A stretch of DNA of 64,000 nucleotides, from NCBI GenBank assembly GCA_041589175.1, contig JBFHWF010000004.1:3778-67777 (forward strand). The letters are read 5' to 3'. Below, one piece after another: positions 34,551 to 43,080 of the stretch. This DNA is from SZUA-229 sp041589175. GTDB lineage: Bacteria > Pseudomonadota > Gammaproteobacteria > SZUA-229. The notes below the pieces were generated by a model. It made no database searches, was not told where the DNA came from, and was given only the letters and a program-made list of their open reading frames with translations. Both the position numbers and the translations under genes were made by a program. Numbering within the stretch: the stretch's first letter is position 1; the number at the start of each line of letters is the position of its first letter.

Positions 34551-35459
34551 ATGTTGTTATTGAATGCATTGCGAAAACTCAATCCTTCTCCGCGCTATCA
34601 ACAGACCCTGGACCGTCTTGAACAGTATAGCCTGCTAATACGACTGGATAAGCCTATTGGTATCTTCCTGCTACTGTGGCCGACCCTGTGGGCACTCTGG
34701 ATCGCCGCTGAAGGCTGGCCCGACCCTCTGGTACTGTTCGTCTTTGTCAGCGGTGTCTTTCTGATGCGTTCTGCAGGTTGTGCGATCAATGATTATGCTG
34801 ATCGTGATATCGACCCACATGTCGAGCGCACCCAAAATCGCCCACTGGCAGCGGGACGCATTAGCAGCCGGGAAGCCCTGCTGGTATTTGCGACTTTATC
34901 TATCACTGCTTTCCTGCTGGTACTCACAATGAACACGCTAACAATCTATATGAGTTTTGTTGGTGTTCTGCTTGCAGCCAGCTACCCGTTTATGAAACGC
35001 TTTCACTATATGCCACAGATACATCTGGGTGCCGCCTTTGGCTGGGCTGCCCCCATGGCATTCACCGCTCAGGCCAATGAGCTCACGCCGGTTACCTGGT
35101 TAATATTTATTGCTACTGTCCTTTGGGCAACAGCTTATGACACGATGTATGCGATGGCAGACCGTGAGGATGATTTAAAAATTGGCGTAAAATCCACCGC
35201 CATTCTATTTGGGGAAGCCGATAAATTAATCATTGGCTTATTGCAGGCTCTCCTCATACTCGATCTCATTCTGATTGGTCAACGCGCTGAACTTGGTCTG
35301 TATTATTACCTGGGTGTTTTACTGGCCAGCGGCCTGGCAATCTATCAGCAGTACCTGATTCGCCATCGTGAACCCCATGCCTGCTTTAAGGCATTTCTCA
35401 ACAACAATCTTTTTGGCGCGGCAATATTCTTCGGCCTGTTGATCGACTACTGGGTTTAA
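34551..35459 (+). CDS. ubiA: 4-hydroxybenzoate polyprenyltransferase
   Basis: 302 residues, about eight to nine membrane helices, with the two Asp-rich prenyl-diphosphate motifs NDYADRDIDPHVERT and DTMYAMADREDD. Attaches the polyprenyl tail to 4-hydroxybenzoate in ubiquinone synthesis. No ubiC lies next to it, unlike the E. coli arrangement. The ATG at 34551 sits 72 bases from the divergent gor start. Confidence 0.95.
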   Translation: MLLLNALRKLNPSPRYQQTLDRLEQYSLLIRLDKPIGIFLLLWPTLWALWIAAEGWPDPLVLFVFVSGVFLMRSAGCAINDYADRDIDPHVERTQNRPLAAGRISSREALLVFATLSITAFLLVLTMNTLTIYMSFVGVLLAASYPFMKRFHYMPQIHLGAAFGWAAPMAFTAQANELTPVTWLIFIATVLWATAYDTMYAMADREDDLKIGVKSTAILFGEADKLIIGLLQALLILDLILIGQRAELGLYYYLGVLLASGLAIYQQYLIRHREPHACFKAFLNNNLFGAAIFFGLLIDYWV

Positions 35460-35608
35460 GCATACTTAAACCCCACCTAAACCAATGATTTAAAAATAAA
35501 ATTACCGTTCAGCGAGAAACTGAACCGAGCTATAGCCATATTCATATGGACTGCGTAAGATATTTTCTATAACTAGAAATAAAAGCTATACAGCAGGTAA
35601 GGTTTTTC

Positions 35609-36010
35609 GTGGATCATCATCGTCTCCCCTTTGCAAGCATAAATATTTTGCGCCCGGACATTGCAGAAGTCATTGTTGATGAAGGTGTCGAAATGACTCT
35701 TCAGATGGTTAACGAATACCATGACTTCCTGCTCTCGCATCTGGTATCGCCATTTTCCCTGCTGATCAACAAGATCAACTCTTATACCTATGACTTCGAA
35801 GCACAGAAAAACCTGGCAACACTGAATGAAATTCATGCCATGGCTGTGGTGGTATATAACGAAATCACACGTATGAGTACGGATAATCTGGCATCATTTC
35901 CACGGGACACTTCGTGGAACATGAAAACATTTTATGACCGTCACGATGCACTTAGCTGGCTTGAATTACAACAGGAAAGCCAGGCCACTAACCCTAAACC
36001 TGAAGCGTAA
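35609..36010 (+). CDS. Hypothetical STAS/SpoIIAA-like protein
   Basis: 133 residues, GTG start with AAGG six bases upstream. Secondary-structure pattern of alternating strands and helices with FYDRHDALSWL near the C-terminus resembles the SpoIIAA/STAS-like small proteins, but I cannot assign it firmly. No cysteines, no membrane segment. A hairpin (GTTCAG/CTGAAC, 35507-35525) lies in its leader. Its 3' end overlaps the convergent rluE by 17 bases. Confidence 0.6.
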   Translation: MDHHRLPFASINILRPDIAEVIVDEGVEMTLQMVNEYHDFLLSHLVSPFSLLINKINSYTYDFEAQKNLATLNEIHAMAVVVYNEITRMSTDNLASFPRDTSWNMKTFYDRHDALSWLELQQESQATNPKPEA

Positions 36011-36536
36011 TAAACTCACCGGGTTTAATATTCCCTAGTCGCCAGTCGCCTATACGACTGCGCACCAGTCGCAAGGTTGGAAACCCGACAGCAGCCGTCA
36101 TTCGCCTGACCTGCCGATTACGTCCTTCCCTGATCGACAACTCAATCCAGCTGGTCGGAATATTTTTACGAAATCTCACAGGTGGATCACGTGGCCATAA
36201 GTTTTGTGGCTCATCGATCATTCGAGCACGCGCAGGTTTTGTTATGCCATCTTTCAGTTGCACGCCCTTGCAGAGTTTCTCAATCGCTCCATCTTCAATC
36301 TGTCCATCAACCTGAACCCAGTACACTTTCTGCATTTTCTTTTTCGGGTTTGCAATCCTGTGTTGCAGCTTACCATCATCTGTTAACAACAACAGGCCTT
36401 CCGAATCCTGATCGAGGCGCCCCGCCGCGTATACATTTTTTTCAGAAATATAATCCGCCAGCGTCTTATGTTTTTCATGCGGAGAAAACTGACACACAAC
36501 ACCATAGGGTTTGTTAAACAGAAGCAGCCGCGACAT
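35994..36536 (-). CDS. rluE: 23S rRNA pseudouridine(2457) synthase RluE
   Basis: 180 residues. Catalytic Asp in GRLDQDSEGLLLLTDDG, then KVYWVQVDG, DEPQNLWPRDPPVR, IPTSWIELSIREGRNRQVRRM, which follow E. coli RluE closely rather than RluB or RsuA. The short length and lack of an S4 domain also fit RluE. It starts two bases after the stop of the exonuclease gene and is co-transcribed with it. Confidence 0.9.
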   Translation of the reverse strand: MSRLLLFNKPYGVVCQFSPHEKHKTLADYISEKNVYAAGRLDQDSEGLLLLTDDGKLQHRIANPKKKMQKVYWVQVDGQIEDGAIEKLCKGVQLKDGITKPARARMIDEPQNLWPRDPPVRFRKNIPTSWIELSIREGRNRQVRRMTAAVGFPTLRLVRSRIGDWRLGNIKPGEFITLQV

Positions 36537-36538
36537 AT

Positions 36539-37426
36539 TTAAAGCTCAAGCCATCGCTGCCGGCGACGATCACTGACATTCAGCGTATCGAGCAACTCGT
36601 GAAATAGATCTTCATCGGGAATACCCTGCCAGCGAATATGATTTTCATGATTATCGAAAACAGCATCAGTAACTATCTCCGTCAGTCTTTTATTTGTCGG
36701 TAAGATTTCCTGATGTTCTTCAACCAGATTCTGGATACGTGCAGAACCCCTGAATTTCATTTTTGAAATATTATTTATATTCTCAAGAATGTCATCAATG
36801 TTCTGATATTTTTTTAACAGGTTGGAAGCCATTTTATAACCGACACCAGGAATACCCGGTATGTTATCAACCTTATCACCGGATAGCGCCAGCATGTCTG
36901 CGATCTGTTCAGGTTTTACACCAAACTGTTTTTCTACGCCTTTATAATTAAGCACCGTACCACGTGCAAAGTCCCACCATGCATCTCTTTTGCCAAGCAC
37001 CAGCTGGGTTAGATCCTTGTCGGCACTCACAATGGTGATATCAAAGCCTTCCTGTCTTAGGCGATTCGAGAGAGTACCAATAATATCGTCCGCTTCAAAT
37101 CGGTCGCTACCAAATTCCGGTATGCCGACAGCTCGGCAAAATTCCCTGCAGTATCGGAACTGCACGATCAGTTCTTCTGGTGCGGGTGGACGATTCGCCT
37201 TGTATTCGGGAAATATTTCACAGCGATAGGAGTTGGTCTGGTGTGCATCGAATGCACAGGCGATATATTCTGGCTGTTTCTGCTGAAATAACTGGTAGAG
37301 AAATTCAGAGAAGCCATAAACGGCATTAGCCGGGTTGCCGTGGATATCTTCGATTGCATCATCGTAGACGTGCCAGGCGCGAAAAATGTAAATACTGGAA
37401 TCTATCAGGTATGCGCGTTTACTCAT
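36539..37426 (-). CDS. Stand-alone 5'-3' exonuclease / flap endonuclease
   Basis: 295 residues, homologous to the N-terminal nuclease domain of DNA polymerase I without a polymerase. Metal-binding acidic residues in YLIDSSIYIF, FDAHQTNSYR, EADDIIGTL and SADKDL, and the helix-hairpin-helix GDKVDNIPGIPGVGYKMA. Likely acts on flaps or RNA primers in the cytoplasm. E. coli Xni (ExoIX) is a related short form but lacks some metal ligands that are kept here. Between mdh and rluE in the same direction. Confidence 0.9.
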   Translation of the reverse strand: MSKRAYLIDSSIYIFRAWHVYDDAIEDIHGNPANAVYGFSEFLYQLFQQKQPEYIACAFDAHQTNSYRCEIFPEYKANRPPAPEELIVQFRYCREFCRAVGIPEFGSDRFEADDIIGTLSNRLRQEGFDITIVSADKDLTQLVLGKRDAWWDFARGTVLNYKGVEKQFGVKPEQIADMLALSGDKVDNIPGIPGVGYKMASNLLKKYQNIDDILENINNISKMKFRGSARIQNLVEEHQEILPTNKRLTEIVTDAVFDNHENHIRWQGIPDEDLFHELLDTLNVSDRRRQRWLEL

Positions 37427-37482
37427 CGCGCTAGTTTACCCCAGCACGAACATATCGTCCTGCTTTTTGCTGAAGCTTCAGA

Positions 37483-38412
37483 CTAAAGTGACGCCAGCGT
37501 CTCCAGATCTTTACGAACGGCACTAACCGACTGCTCAAAGTTTTCTTTCTCCTGCGCATTCAGTTCCAGGCAGATCACTTTTTCCATTCCACCTGCTCCG
37601 AGCACACAGGGTACTCCTATTGCAAGATCACTACATCCATACTCATTATCCAGCAGAGCAACCGTCGGCAAAATGCGTTTTCGGTCATTAACAATCGCAT
37701 CAACCATGACTGCAACTGCGGCTGCTGGTGCATCGAAGGCACTGCTATTCTGCCGCAGTGCAAGTATTTCTGCACCGCCATTACGTGTACGAGTCACAAT
37801 ATCATCCAGGGTTTTCTGATCAAGAAAATTACTCACGGGAATACCGGATATGGTGGTGTAGCGCATCATGGGCACCATGGAGTCACCATGCCCACCCATC
37901 ACCATGGCATCGATATCCAGTGCTGAGTAACCGGTTTCCATTGATATAAAACTCGCCATACGTGTTGAGTCGAGCACACCCGCCTGCCCAATAATTCGGC
38001 TGCGATCCCAGCCAGTTTTTTGCCAGGCGCGATACGTGAGAATATCGACCGGATTGGAGACAAACAGCATCTTGCTGTCAGGCGCATATTTCAGGGTATT
38101 GGCGACGATTTCATCGGTCACACGAATATTGGTTTCGAGCACATCCGAACGCGACATACCCGGCTTTCTGGGAACACCTGCTGTCACGATAACCAGATCG
38201 GAATCCGCCATTAGCTGGTAATCATTGCCGCCCTTTAGACAGGTATCGAAACCAAACAGCGGCCCGTCTTCCTGAATATCCAGTGCGGCACCTTCAGCGG
38301 CGCCCTCCCGTATATCAATGAGCACCAGCTCACGACAGAGGTCTCGGGATGCGATAAATTGCGCGGTGGACTCACCGACACGCCCTGCGCCAACTACGGT
38401 AATTTTTTTCAT
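37483..38412 (-). CDS. mdh: Malate dehydrogenase (LDH-like, NAD-dependent)
   Basis: 309 residues. Rossmann motif GAGRVGESTAQFIA, substrate arginines in VPRKPGMSR, catalytic His in MGGHGDSMVPM, and the loop GQAGVLDSTR. It belongs to the tetrameric, lactate-dehydrogenase-like malate dehydrogenases rather than the E. coli dimer. Interconverts malate and oxaloacetate. It follows the malic enzyme gene by 46 bases, so the two C4-acid enzymes are probably co-expressed. Confidence 0.94.
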   Translation of the reverse strand: MKKITVVGAGRVGESTAQFIASRDLCRELVLIDIREGAAEGAALDIQEDGPLFGFDTCLKGGNDYQLMADSDLVIVTAGVPRKPGMSRSDVLETNIRVTDEIVANTLKYAPDSKMLFVSNPVDILTYRAWQKTGWDRSRIIGQAGVLDSTRMASFISMETGYSALDIDAMVMGGHGDSMVPMMRYTTISGIPVSNFLDQKTLDDIVTRTRNGGAEILALRQNSSAFDAPAAAVAVMVDAIVNDRKRILPTVALLDNEYGCSDLAIGVPCVLGAGGMEKVICLELNAQEKENFEQSVSAVRKDLETLASL

Positions 38413-38458
38413 GCTGCCTGTCTCGTTTCTGTTTATCCGTTACAGACGATTTTAGCAG

Positions 38459-39688
38459 TTACTCGTGATGATGCTTGGCAACACCACATTCAATAGCTGC
38501 ACGCGTGACTGCCGCAGGAACTTTATCAATGAGGCGAGGATCCACCGGCTTGGGAATGATATAGTCAGGACCAAATGATAATTCATCCAGGCCATAGGCA
38601 TCGAGCACAGACTCAGGCACGGGTTCTCTGGCCAGGTCACGAATTTCCTTAACTGCCGCAATATGCATTTCCTGGGTGATTGTGGTTGCCCCTGCATCCA
38701 GTGCACCTCGAAAAATATAGGGAAAGCCCAGGACATTATTCACCTGGTTGGGATAGTCGCTGCGCCCAGTTGCCATAATCAGATCATCACGCACCTGCAT
38801 TGCCAGCTCCGGTTGAATTTCCGGATTAGGATTAGACAAAGCAAACACGATCGGCTTGGGCGCCATGGCAGCGATCATTTCCTGGGTGAGAAGATCTGGC
38901 CCTGATACTCCAATAAACACATCCGCATCCGTTAGCGCATCCAGCGCCGTTCGTTTATCGGTATTAACCGCAAACTCGGCCTTGTAGATATTTAAATCAT
39001 TCCGCGAGGTATGAATAACACCATTACGATCCAGTAACAGCATATTTTCCTTGGGCACACCCATACCCTGTAACAGACGCATCGATGCGATACCCGCAGC
39101 ACCTGCCCCCATACAAACGATTTTTGCACTTTCTAACGCCTTACCCTGCAACTCGAGGGCATTTGACAAAGCAGCTGCAATAATAATTGCCGTGCCGTGC
39201 TGGTCATCATGGAACACGGGAATATCCAGCATGCTATCGAGTGTACGCTCGATTTCAAAACACTCTGGTGCCTTGATATCTTCCAGATTAATACCACCAA
39301 AGGTTGGCGCGATTCGCCCCACGGTATCGATAAAGTCCTTGGGTACATCGGCATTGATTTCGATATCAAATACATCGACATTAGCGAAACGCTTGAAGAG
39401 TACCGCCTTACCCTCCATAACAGGCTTACCCGCCAACGCCCCTACATTACCGAGACCCAGCACGGCACTACCATTAGTAATAACGGCGACCAGATTGCCT
39501 TTGGCGGTATAGGAATAGGCGGCTTCCGGGTTTTCGGCGATTGCCTTTACCGGTTCTGCCACGCCCGGTGTGTAGGCGAGAGAGAGATCATACTGGGTCT
39601 CACAGGGCTTAGTAATTTCCGTGGCAATCTTGCCGGGGACAGGCGCACGATGGTATTCCAGTGCGCGTTTTTTATCTTCTTCTTTCAT
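38459..39688 (-). CDS. Malic enzyme (single-domain MaeB type)
   Basis: 409 residues, the catalytic half of MaeB without the phosphotransacetylase-like extension of the E. coli 759-residue protein. Conserved YTPGVAEPVKAI, the catalytic Lys/Tyr region, FEIERTLDSMLDIPVFHDDQHGTA (metal site) and the dinucleotide loop GAGAAGIA. Decarboxylates malate to pyruvate; NAD or NADP preference cannot be read. Upstream partner of mdh. Confidence 0.92.
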   Translation of the reverse strand: MKEEDKKRALEYHRAPVPGKIATEITKPCETQYDLSLAYTPGVAEPVKAIAENPEAAYSYTAKGNLVAVITNGSAVLGLGNVGALAGKPVMEGKAVLFKRFANVDVFDIEINADVPKDFIDTVGRIAPTFGGINLEDIKAPECFEIERTLDSMLDIPVFHDDQHGTAIIIAAALSNALELQGKALESAKIVCMGAGAAGIASMRLLQGMGVPKENMLLLDRNGVIHTSRNDLNIYKAEFAVNTDKRTALDALTDADVFIGVSGPDLLTQEMIAAMAPKPIVFALSNPNPEIQPELAMQVRDDLIMATGRSDYPNQVNNVLGFPYIFRGALDAGATTITQEMHIAAVKEIRDLAREPVPESVLDAYGLDELSFGPDYIIPKPVDPRLIDKVPAAVTRAAIECGVAKHHHE

Positions 39689-39743
39689 TTTTGCTCTTTA
39701 CATGGCCTGGCCGTGCTTCTCTACGACCTTTAGTACAAGTTTA

Positions 39744-40613
39744 TCATTTTTGCTCAGTTAATGAGCTGGAATGACGAAGTATCATACTATGTGCTGGTTG
39801 CTCACTATTCTTCTTGCGGTAACTTTTCAGCCAGCCCCTGGCTTCTATTTGTCGGCCCTTGAGCGCTTTCAGCTGTGGCAGACTAAAGCCAGACAGATCA
39901 GACTTGTAAATATGCAGGTGCAGGCGGTGGTCGACCTGAAGCGTCAGGCGCTTCTTCGTCTGCCAGATATCAGTAACTCGGCCCTGTACTATATGAAACC
40001 CTCGACTGGCCTCATGCAGCTGAGACACACGCCACGACTGATACAGCCGCGATGCCCAGATGCCTCGCTGTTGCTCTCGCGCCGACTGCTCCTGCCTGCG
40101 GTAGCAGTCTCCAAGACGGTCATTGGGCGGGGTTGTATAAGCAATGGCATAGCCATTAGCGAGCAGCCAGCCCTGAATACTCTCGCCATCGACCAGGAAA
40201 ACATGGGCGAGGACACGTCCATAACGGTCTTTCGTATCCATACCATATTGCAGCGATACCCGCTCACCCGCCGCCACCAGCTTTTCTCTCAGCGCACGCT
40301 TGGCCGCCTCTCCGAGACGCGCCTCCAGCGGATCCAGTTCGCGTTTGCGACTAAATACTTCGGGCGTATCGATACCGATAAACCGCACCTTCCGACCATC
40401 TTCCAGACGCAGGGTGTCGCCATCATAAACATGGGCAACCCGCGCCGTGGTATCGATTCGCAATGGTGCACAGCCCTGTTGATGCTTCGCAGCTGACGCA
40501 GGCCCAGCCTGTGTTGAAGCCCCCATAGCCCAGGCGTTACCTGCCAGAACACAGGCACAAAAAAAGGCGCCCGTTAACAGCGCCTTTTTTATAAAGCATT
40601 GAAGCTTCAGCAA
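39744..40613 (-). CDS. Secreted thermonuclease-family (SNase-like) nuclease
   Basis: 289 residues from TTG 40613. Signal peptide LKLQCFIKKALLTGAFFCACV...NAWA, then an SNase domain with the catalytic set in HVYDGDTLRL, VRFIGIDTPE and DRYGRVLAHVF, and a C-terminal beta-rich extension of about 100 residues. The TTG is just five bases past the rpmE stop; no ATG gives a signal peptide. The rpmE terminator (40559-40590) falls inside the signal-peptide codons, so expression must depend on read-through or a promoter I cannot see. Confidence 0.85.
   Translation of the reverse strand: MLKLQCFIKKALLTGAFFCACVLAGNAWAMGASTQAGPASAAKHQQGCAPLRIDTTARVAHVYDGDTLRLEDGRKVRFIGIDTPEVFSRKRELDPLEARLGEAAKRALREKLVAAGERVSLQYGMDTKDRYGRVLAHVFLVDGESIQGWLLANGYAIAYTTPPNDRLGDCYRRQEQSAREQQRGIWASRLYQSWRVSQLHEASRGFHIVQGRVTDIWQTKKRLTLQVDHRLHLHIYKSDLSGFSLPQLKALKGRQIEARGWLKSYRKKNSEQPAHSMILRHSSSLTEQK
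40559..40590 (-). terminator. Intrinsic terminator of rpmE within the nuclease signal-peptide codons
   Basis: AAAAAAGGCGC/GCGCCTTTTTT 11-bp stem, nine-base loop, with at least seven T following on the minus strand (complement of 40559-40565). It begins about 28 bases after the rpmE stop. Confidence 0.82.
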
Positions 40614-40617
40614 AATC

Positions 40618-40830
40618 TTACTTCTTGCTACCGCCAAAACGCTTACGGAATTTCTCAACCTGACCGGCAGAGTCAACGATCTTCTGCTTTCCGGTGAAGA
40701 AAGGATGACATTGTGAGCAAACTTCAACCTGAAGCGCTTCGTTGTTATACGTCGAACGCGTCTGGAAGCTGTTACCACAGCTACAGTTCACCGTAATGTC
40801 GTGATAATTTGGATGTATATCTGGCCTCAT
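40618..40830 (-). CDS. rpmE: 50S ribosomal protein L31
   Basis: 70 residues with the zinc-binding cysteines of the C+ form: NCSCGNSF and VCSQCHPFFTG. GAGGA precedes the ATG by about seven bases. The C+ form is the zinc-containing version replaced by RpmE2 under zinc limitation. It has a good promoter upstream (40872-40900) and a terminator downstream. Confidence 0.97.
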   Translation of the reverse strand: MRPDIHPNYHDITVNCSCGNSFQTRSTYNNEALQVEVCSQCHPFFTGKQKIVDSAGQVEKFRKRFGGSKK

Positions 40831-40871
40831 TTTCGAGTCCTCTAGAGCCTTGCTGCCGTAAAGAGCCGCGT

Positions 40872-40900
40872 ATAATACTCGCTTAACCTCGCCTCGGCAA
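40872..40900 (-). promoter_or_regulatory. Sigma70 promoter of rpmE
   Basis: On the minus strand TTGCCG (40900-40895), 17 bases, TATTAT (40877-40872), about 42 bases before the rpmE ATG. Confidence 0.6.
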
Positions 40901-40985
40901 GGGCAAATCCGCGGAATTTCCCACAGATTTTCGTGTTATAGTCCTTTGAGGATCAGGAAAAATATGACAACAGGAGCAACAGCAC

Positions 40986-41459
40986 ATGAAAATGCTAGTC
41001 AGCATGGTTCTCACCATGGGCATACTGCTTTTTGGCGCACATTATGCGATGAAAGGCGGCATCCCCGGAATTCCCGGCCTGCCGGGCGCTGGTAGCAACA
41101 ATGGCCCCAAAGGACTGAGCCAAATGGGCAACCCCACGGTGGATGAAGATGTCACCGTATACACCTGGACCGATGAACAGGGCGTCACCCACTTCGGCAG
41201 TACACCACCAACCAACCAGGGTGCCTATGAAAAGAAAGAAATCCTCGCCAATACGAATGTCGTTCAGGCACTAAAACCTGGCGAAGAAGAGGAAGAAAAG
41301 CCTGCTCAGGGCGGTAAGGTCGCCCATATCAGCAAGGTTTACTCCCCCGAGGGTGTCAAGGACCTGATGCAGGAGACCAGCGACCTGCAGCAGCAACTCA
41401 ACGAACGCATGGCTGAGCAGGACAAGATGCTGCAGGACATTATGGGCGGCAAAAAATAG
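40986..41459 (+). CDS. DUF4124-domain exported protein
   Basis: 157 residues. N-terminal signal or anchor helix (residues 3-22), a Gly/Pro linker (GIPGIPGLPGAG), the DUF4124 motif VYTWTDEQGVTHFGSTPP, an acidic stretch and a C-terminal amphipathic helix. DUF4124 is a small periplasmic domain common in gammaproteobacteria with no known activity. A second DUF4124 protein is at 46890-47543. Convergent with hemW, three bases between the stops. Confidence 0.82.
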   Translation: MKMLVSMVLTMGILLFGAHYAMKGGIPGIPGLPGAGSNNGPKGLSQMGNPTVDEDVTVYTWTDEQGVTHFGSTPPTNQGAYEKKEILANTNVVQALKPGEEEEEKPAQGGKVAHISKVYSPEGVKDLMQETSDLQQQLNERMAEQDKMLQDIMGGKK

Positions 41460-41462
41460 CCC

Positions 41463-42620
41463 TCACTCATCAAACAGGTTAACCAGGTCATTCAGGAACA
41501 GGTAACCCTGCTGTGTGGCCTGGTAGCCTGCGGCCGATTCCCACTTTTCCAGCAGCCCCTTCTCAACCGCCTTCTCACAGGTATTCGCAACCCGACTAAA
41601 CGACAGGCCGGTGTGCGCTTCAAAATCCTGCAGGCTAAAACCCTCGCGTAGGCGCAGGGCGTTTAGCATAAATTCAAATGCGAGCTGTGAGTCTTCAATC
41701 AACTCATGAGCGGATATTTTCTCCGTAGCCGAGGCCTGCATATAGGCTGCTGGCTGGCGCAGCTGCCAGTAGCGCTGCACCTGGCCATTATCGGATCGAC
41801 TGATCTTGCCGTGTGCACCCGCCCCCAGGGCGAGGTAATCACCGAACTGCCAGTAGTTGAGATTATGCTGGCAACGCCGCCCTTCCCGGGCATAGGCCGA
41901 AATTTCATATTGCTGATAGCCCTGCTCCGCCAGCAGCGCCTGCCCCTGCTGCTGCAGCTCGAAGGCCATCTCGTCATCGGGTACGCTGGGTGGCCTTGCA
42001 TGAAACAGGGTATTGGGCTCGATAGTGAGCTGGTACCAGGAAATATGCTCTGGCTGCAAGGCAATAGCCTGCCTGAGATCCGCCAGCCCGGCTTCCAGAC
42101 TTTGACCCGGCAGGCCGTACATCAGGTCCAGGTTAATATTTTCAAAACCTGCTGTGCGAGCAACATCGAAGGCACGTAACGCTTCATCCGCAGAGTGTAT
42201 TCGCCCCAGTGCCTGTAGCTTTACGTCATCGAAGCTCTGCACCCCTATCGACAGCCGATTCACCCCGGCCTGGTAAAAACCATTGAATTTATCCTGCTCG
42301 ACCGTGCCCGGATTTGCCTCCATGGTGACTTCCATATTTGGCAAACAGTTCAGGTGACTTCTCACCATCGACAGCAGTTGATCAATACCCGCAGCAGAAA
42401 ACAGGCTGGGTGTGCCACCACCAATAAACACGGACACGATGCGTCGCCCCCAGATGCTCGGTAACTGGGCCTGCAGATCTTCTTGCAGCGCGCGAAGGTA
42501 TTCCTGCTCCGGTAGCTGTTCAAACGTGTGGGAGTTAAAGTCGCAGTAAGGACATTTTTTAACGCACCACGGGATATGGATATATAATGCCAGCGGCGGC
42601 AGCTGTTGAAATTCAGACAT
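41463..42620 (-). CDS. hemW: Radical SAM heme chaperone HemW
   Basis: 385 residues. Radical SAM motif CVKKCPYCDFNSH (CxxxCxxC), FIGGGTPSLF, SIGVQSF and the C-terminal HemN-like domain (GLLEKWESAAGYQATQQG). The sequence is the HemW group, which binds heme and delivers it, not the HemN coproporphyrinogen oxidase found at 52650-54032. The ATG at 42620 is divergent from, and close to, the next gene. Confidence 0.93.
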   Translation of the reverse strand: MSEFQQLPPLALYIHIPWCVKKCPYCDFNSHTFEQLPEQEYLRALQEDLQAQLPSIWGRRIVSVFIGGGTPSLFSAAGIDQLLSMVRSHLNCLPNMEVTMEANPGTVEQDKFNGFYQAGVNRLSIGVQSFDDVKLQALGRIHSADEALRAFDVARTAGFENINLDLMYGLPGQSLEAGLADLRQAIALQPEHISWYQLTIEPNTLFHARPPSVPDDEMAFELQQQGQALLAEQGYQQYEISAYAREGRRCQHNLNYWQFGDYLALGAGAHGKISRSDNGQVQRYWQLRQPAAYMQASATEKISAHELIEDSQLAFEFMLNALRLREGFSLQDFEAHTGLSFSRVANTCEKAVEKGLLEKWESAAGYQATQQGYLFLNDLVNLFDE

Positions 42621-42663
42621 GTCGCCATTTTATAACAGCCGAACCCTAGAAACATCTATTCCC

Positions 42664-43080
42664 ATGCCAGGCTCAGACGACACCAGACTTTTTCTTCGCG
42701 CCAGCCTTAAATTACTGACGGCCTTTGCCGCCGTATTTCTCGCGTATATTCTTTTGCAGGTCGTCATGGGGCCCGGTAAACAGGCACCACGCTATGATGA
42801 AGAAATTGATGTATCCAGCCTTAAGTTGAATCAGAGCCTGCACTATCCCGTTCAGGGGCGTGAGTTACTCGTTATCAGAAGTCCGCACGGTTACCATGCG
42901 TTCTGGGCACAACATCCAACCTATGGTTGTCGTCTTGAGTATCGAGAACCCTGGATTATTCCTGTCTGTATTGACCTGAAATATTCACTTGATGGGCGCA
43001 GTTTTAAACATGATGACAGCCTCGCCGCTCCACGCCATGAAATGGCCGGTGAAGGCAAGCTGATCATTTATTCTGACTGA
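42664..43080 (+). CDS. Membrane-anchored protein with degenerate Rieske-like pattern
   Basis: 138 residues from ATG 42664 (an ATG at 42619 would overlap the hemW start). One membrane helix (about 12-34), then a beta-rich domain. Spacing resembles the Rieske protein of bc1 complexes, but the ligand positions read HPTYGC and PVCIDLKYS, so the cluster ligands Cys-His/Cys-His are not complete. Function unknown; the Rieske similarity is my inference from pattern alone. Overlaps the convergent permease gene by 13 bases. Confidence 0.6.
   Translation: MPGSDDTRLFLRASLKLLTAFAAVFLAYILLQVVMGPGKQAPRYDEEIDVSSLKLNQSLHYPVQGRELLVIRSPHGYHAFWAQHPTYGCRLEYREPWIIPVCIDLKYSLDGRSFKHDDSLAAPRHEMAGEGKLIIYSD

Noticed and set aside
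37470..37481. Palindrome CTGAAGCTTCAG, with a near copy around 40600
   Set aside because: Only two copies, in unrelated settings; most likely chance.
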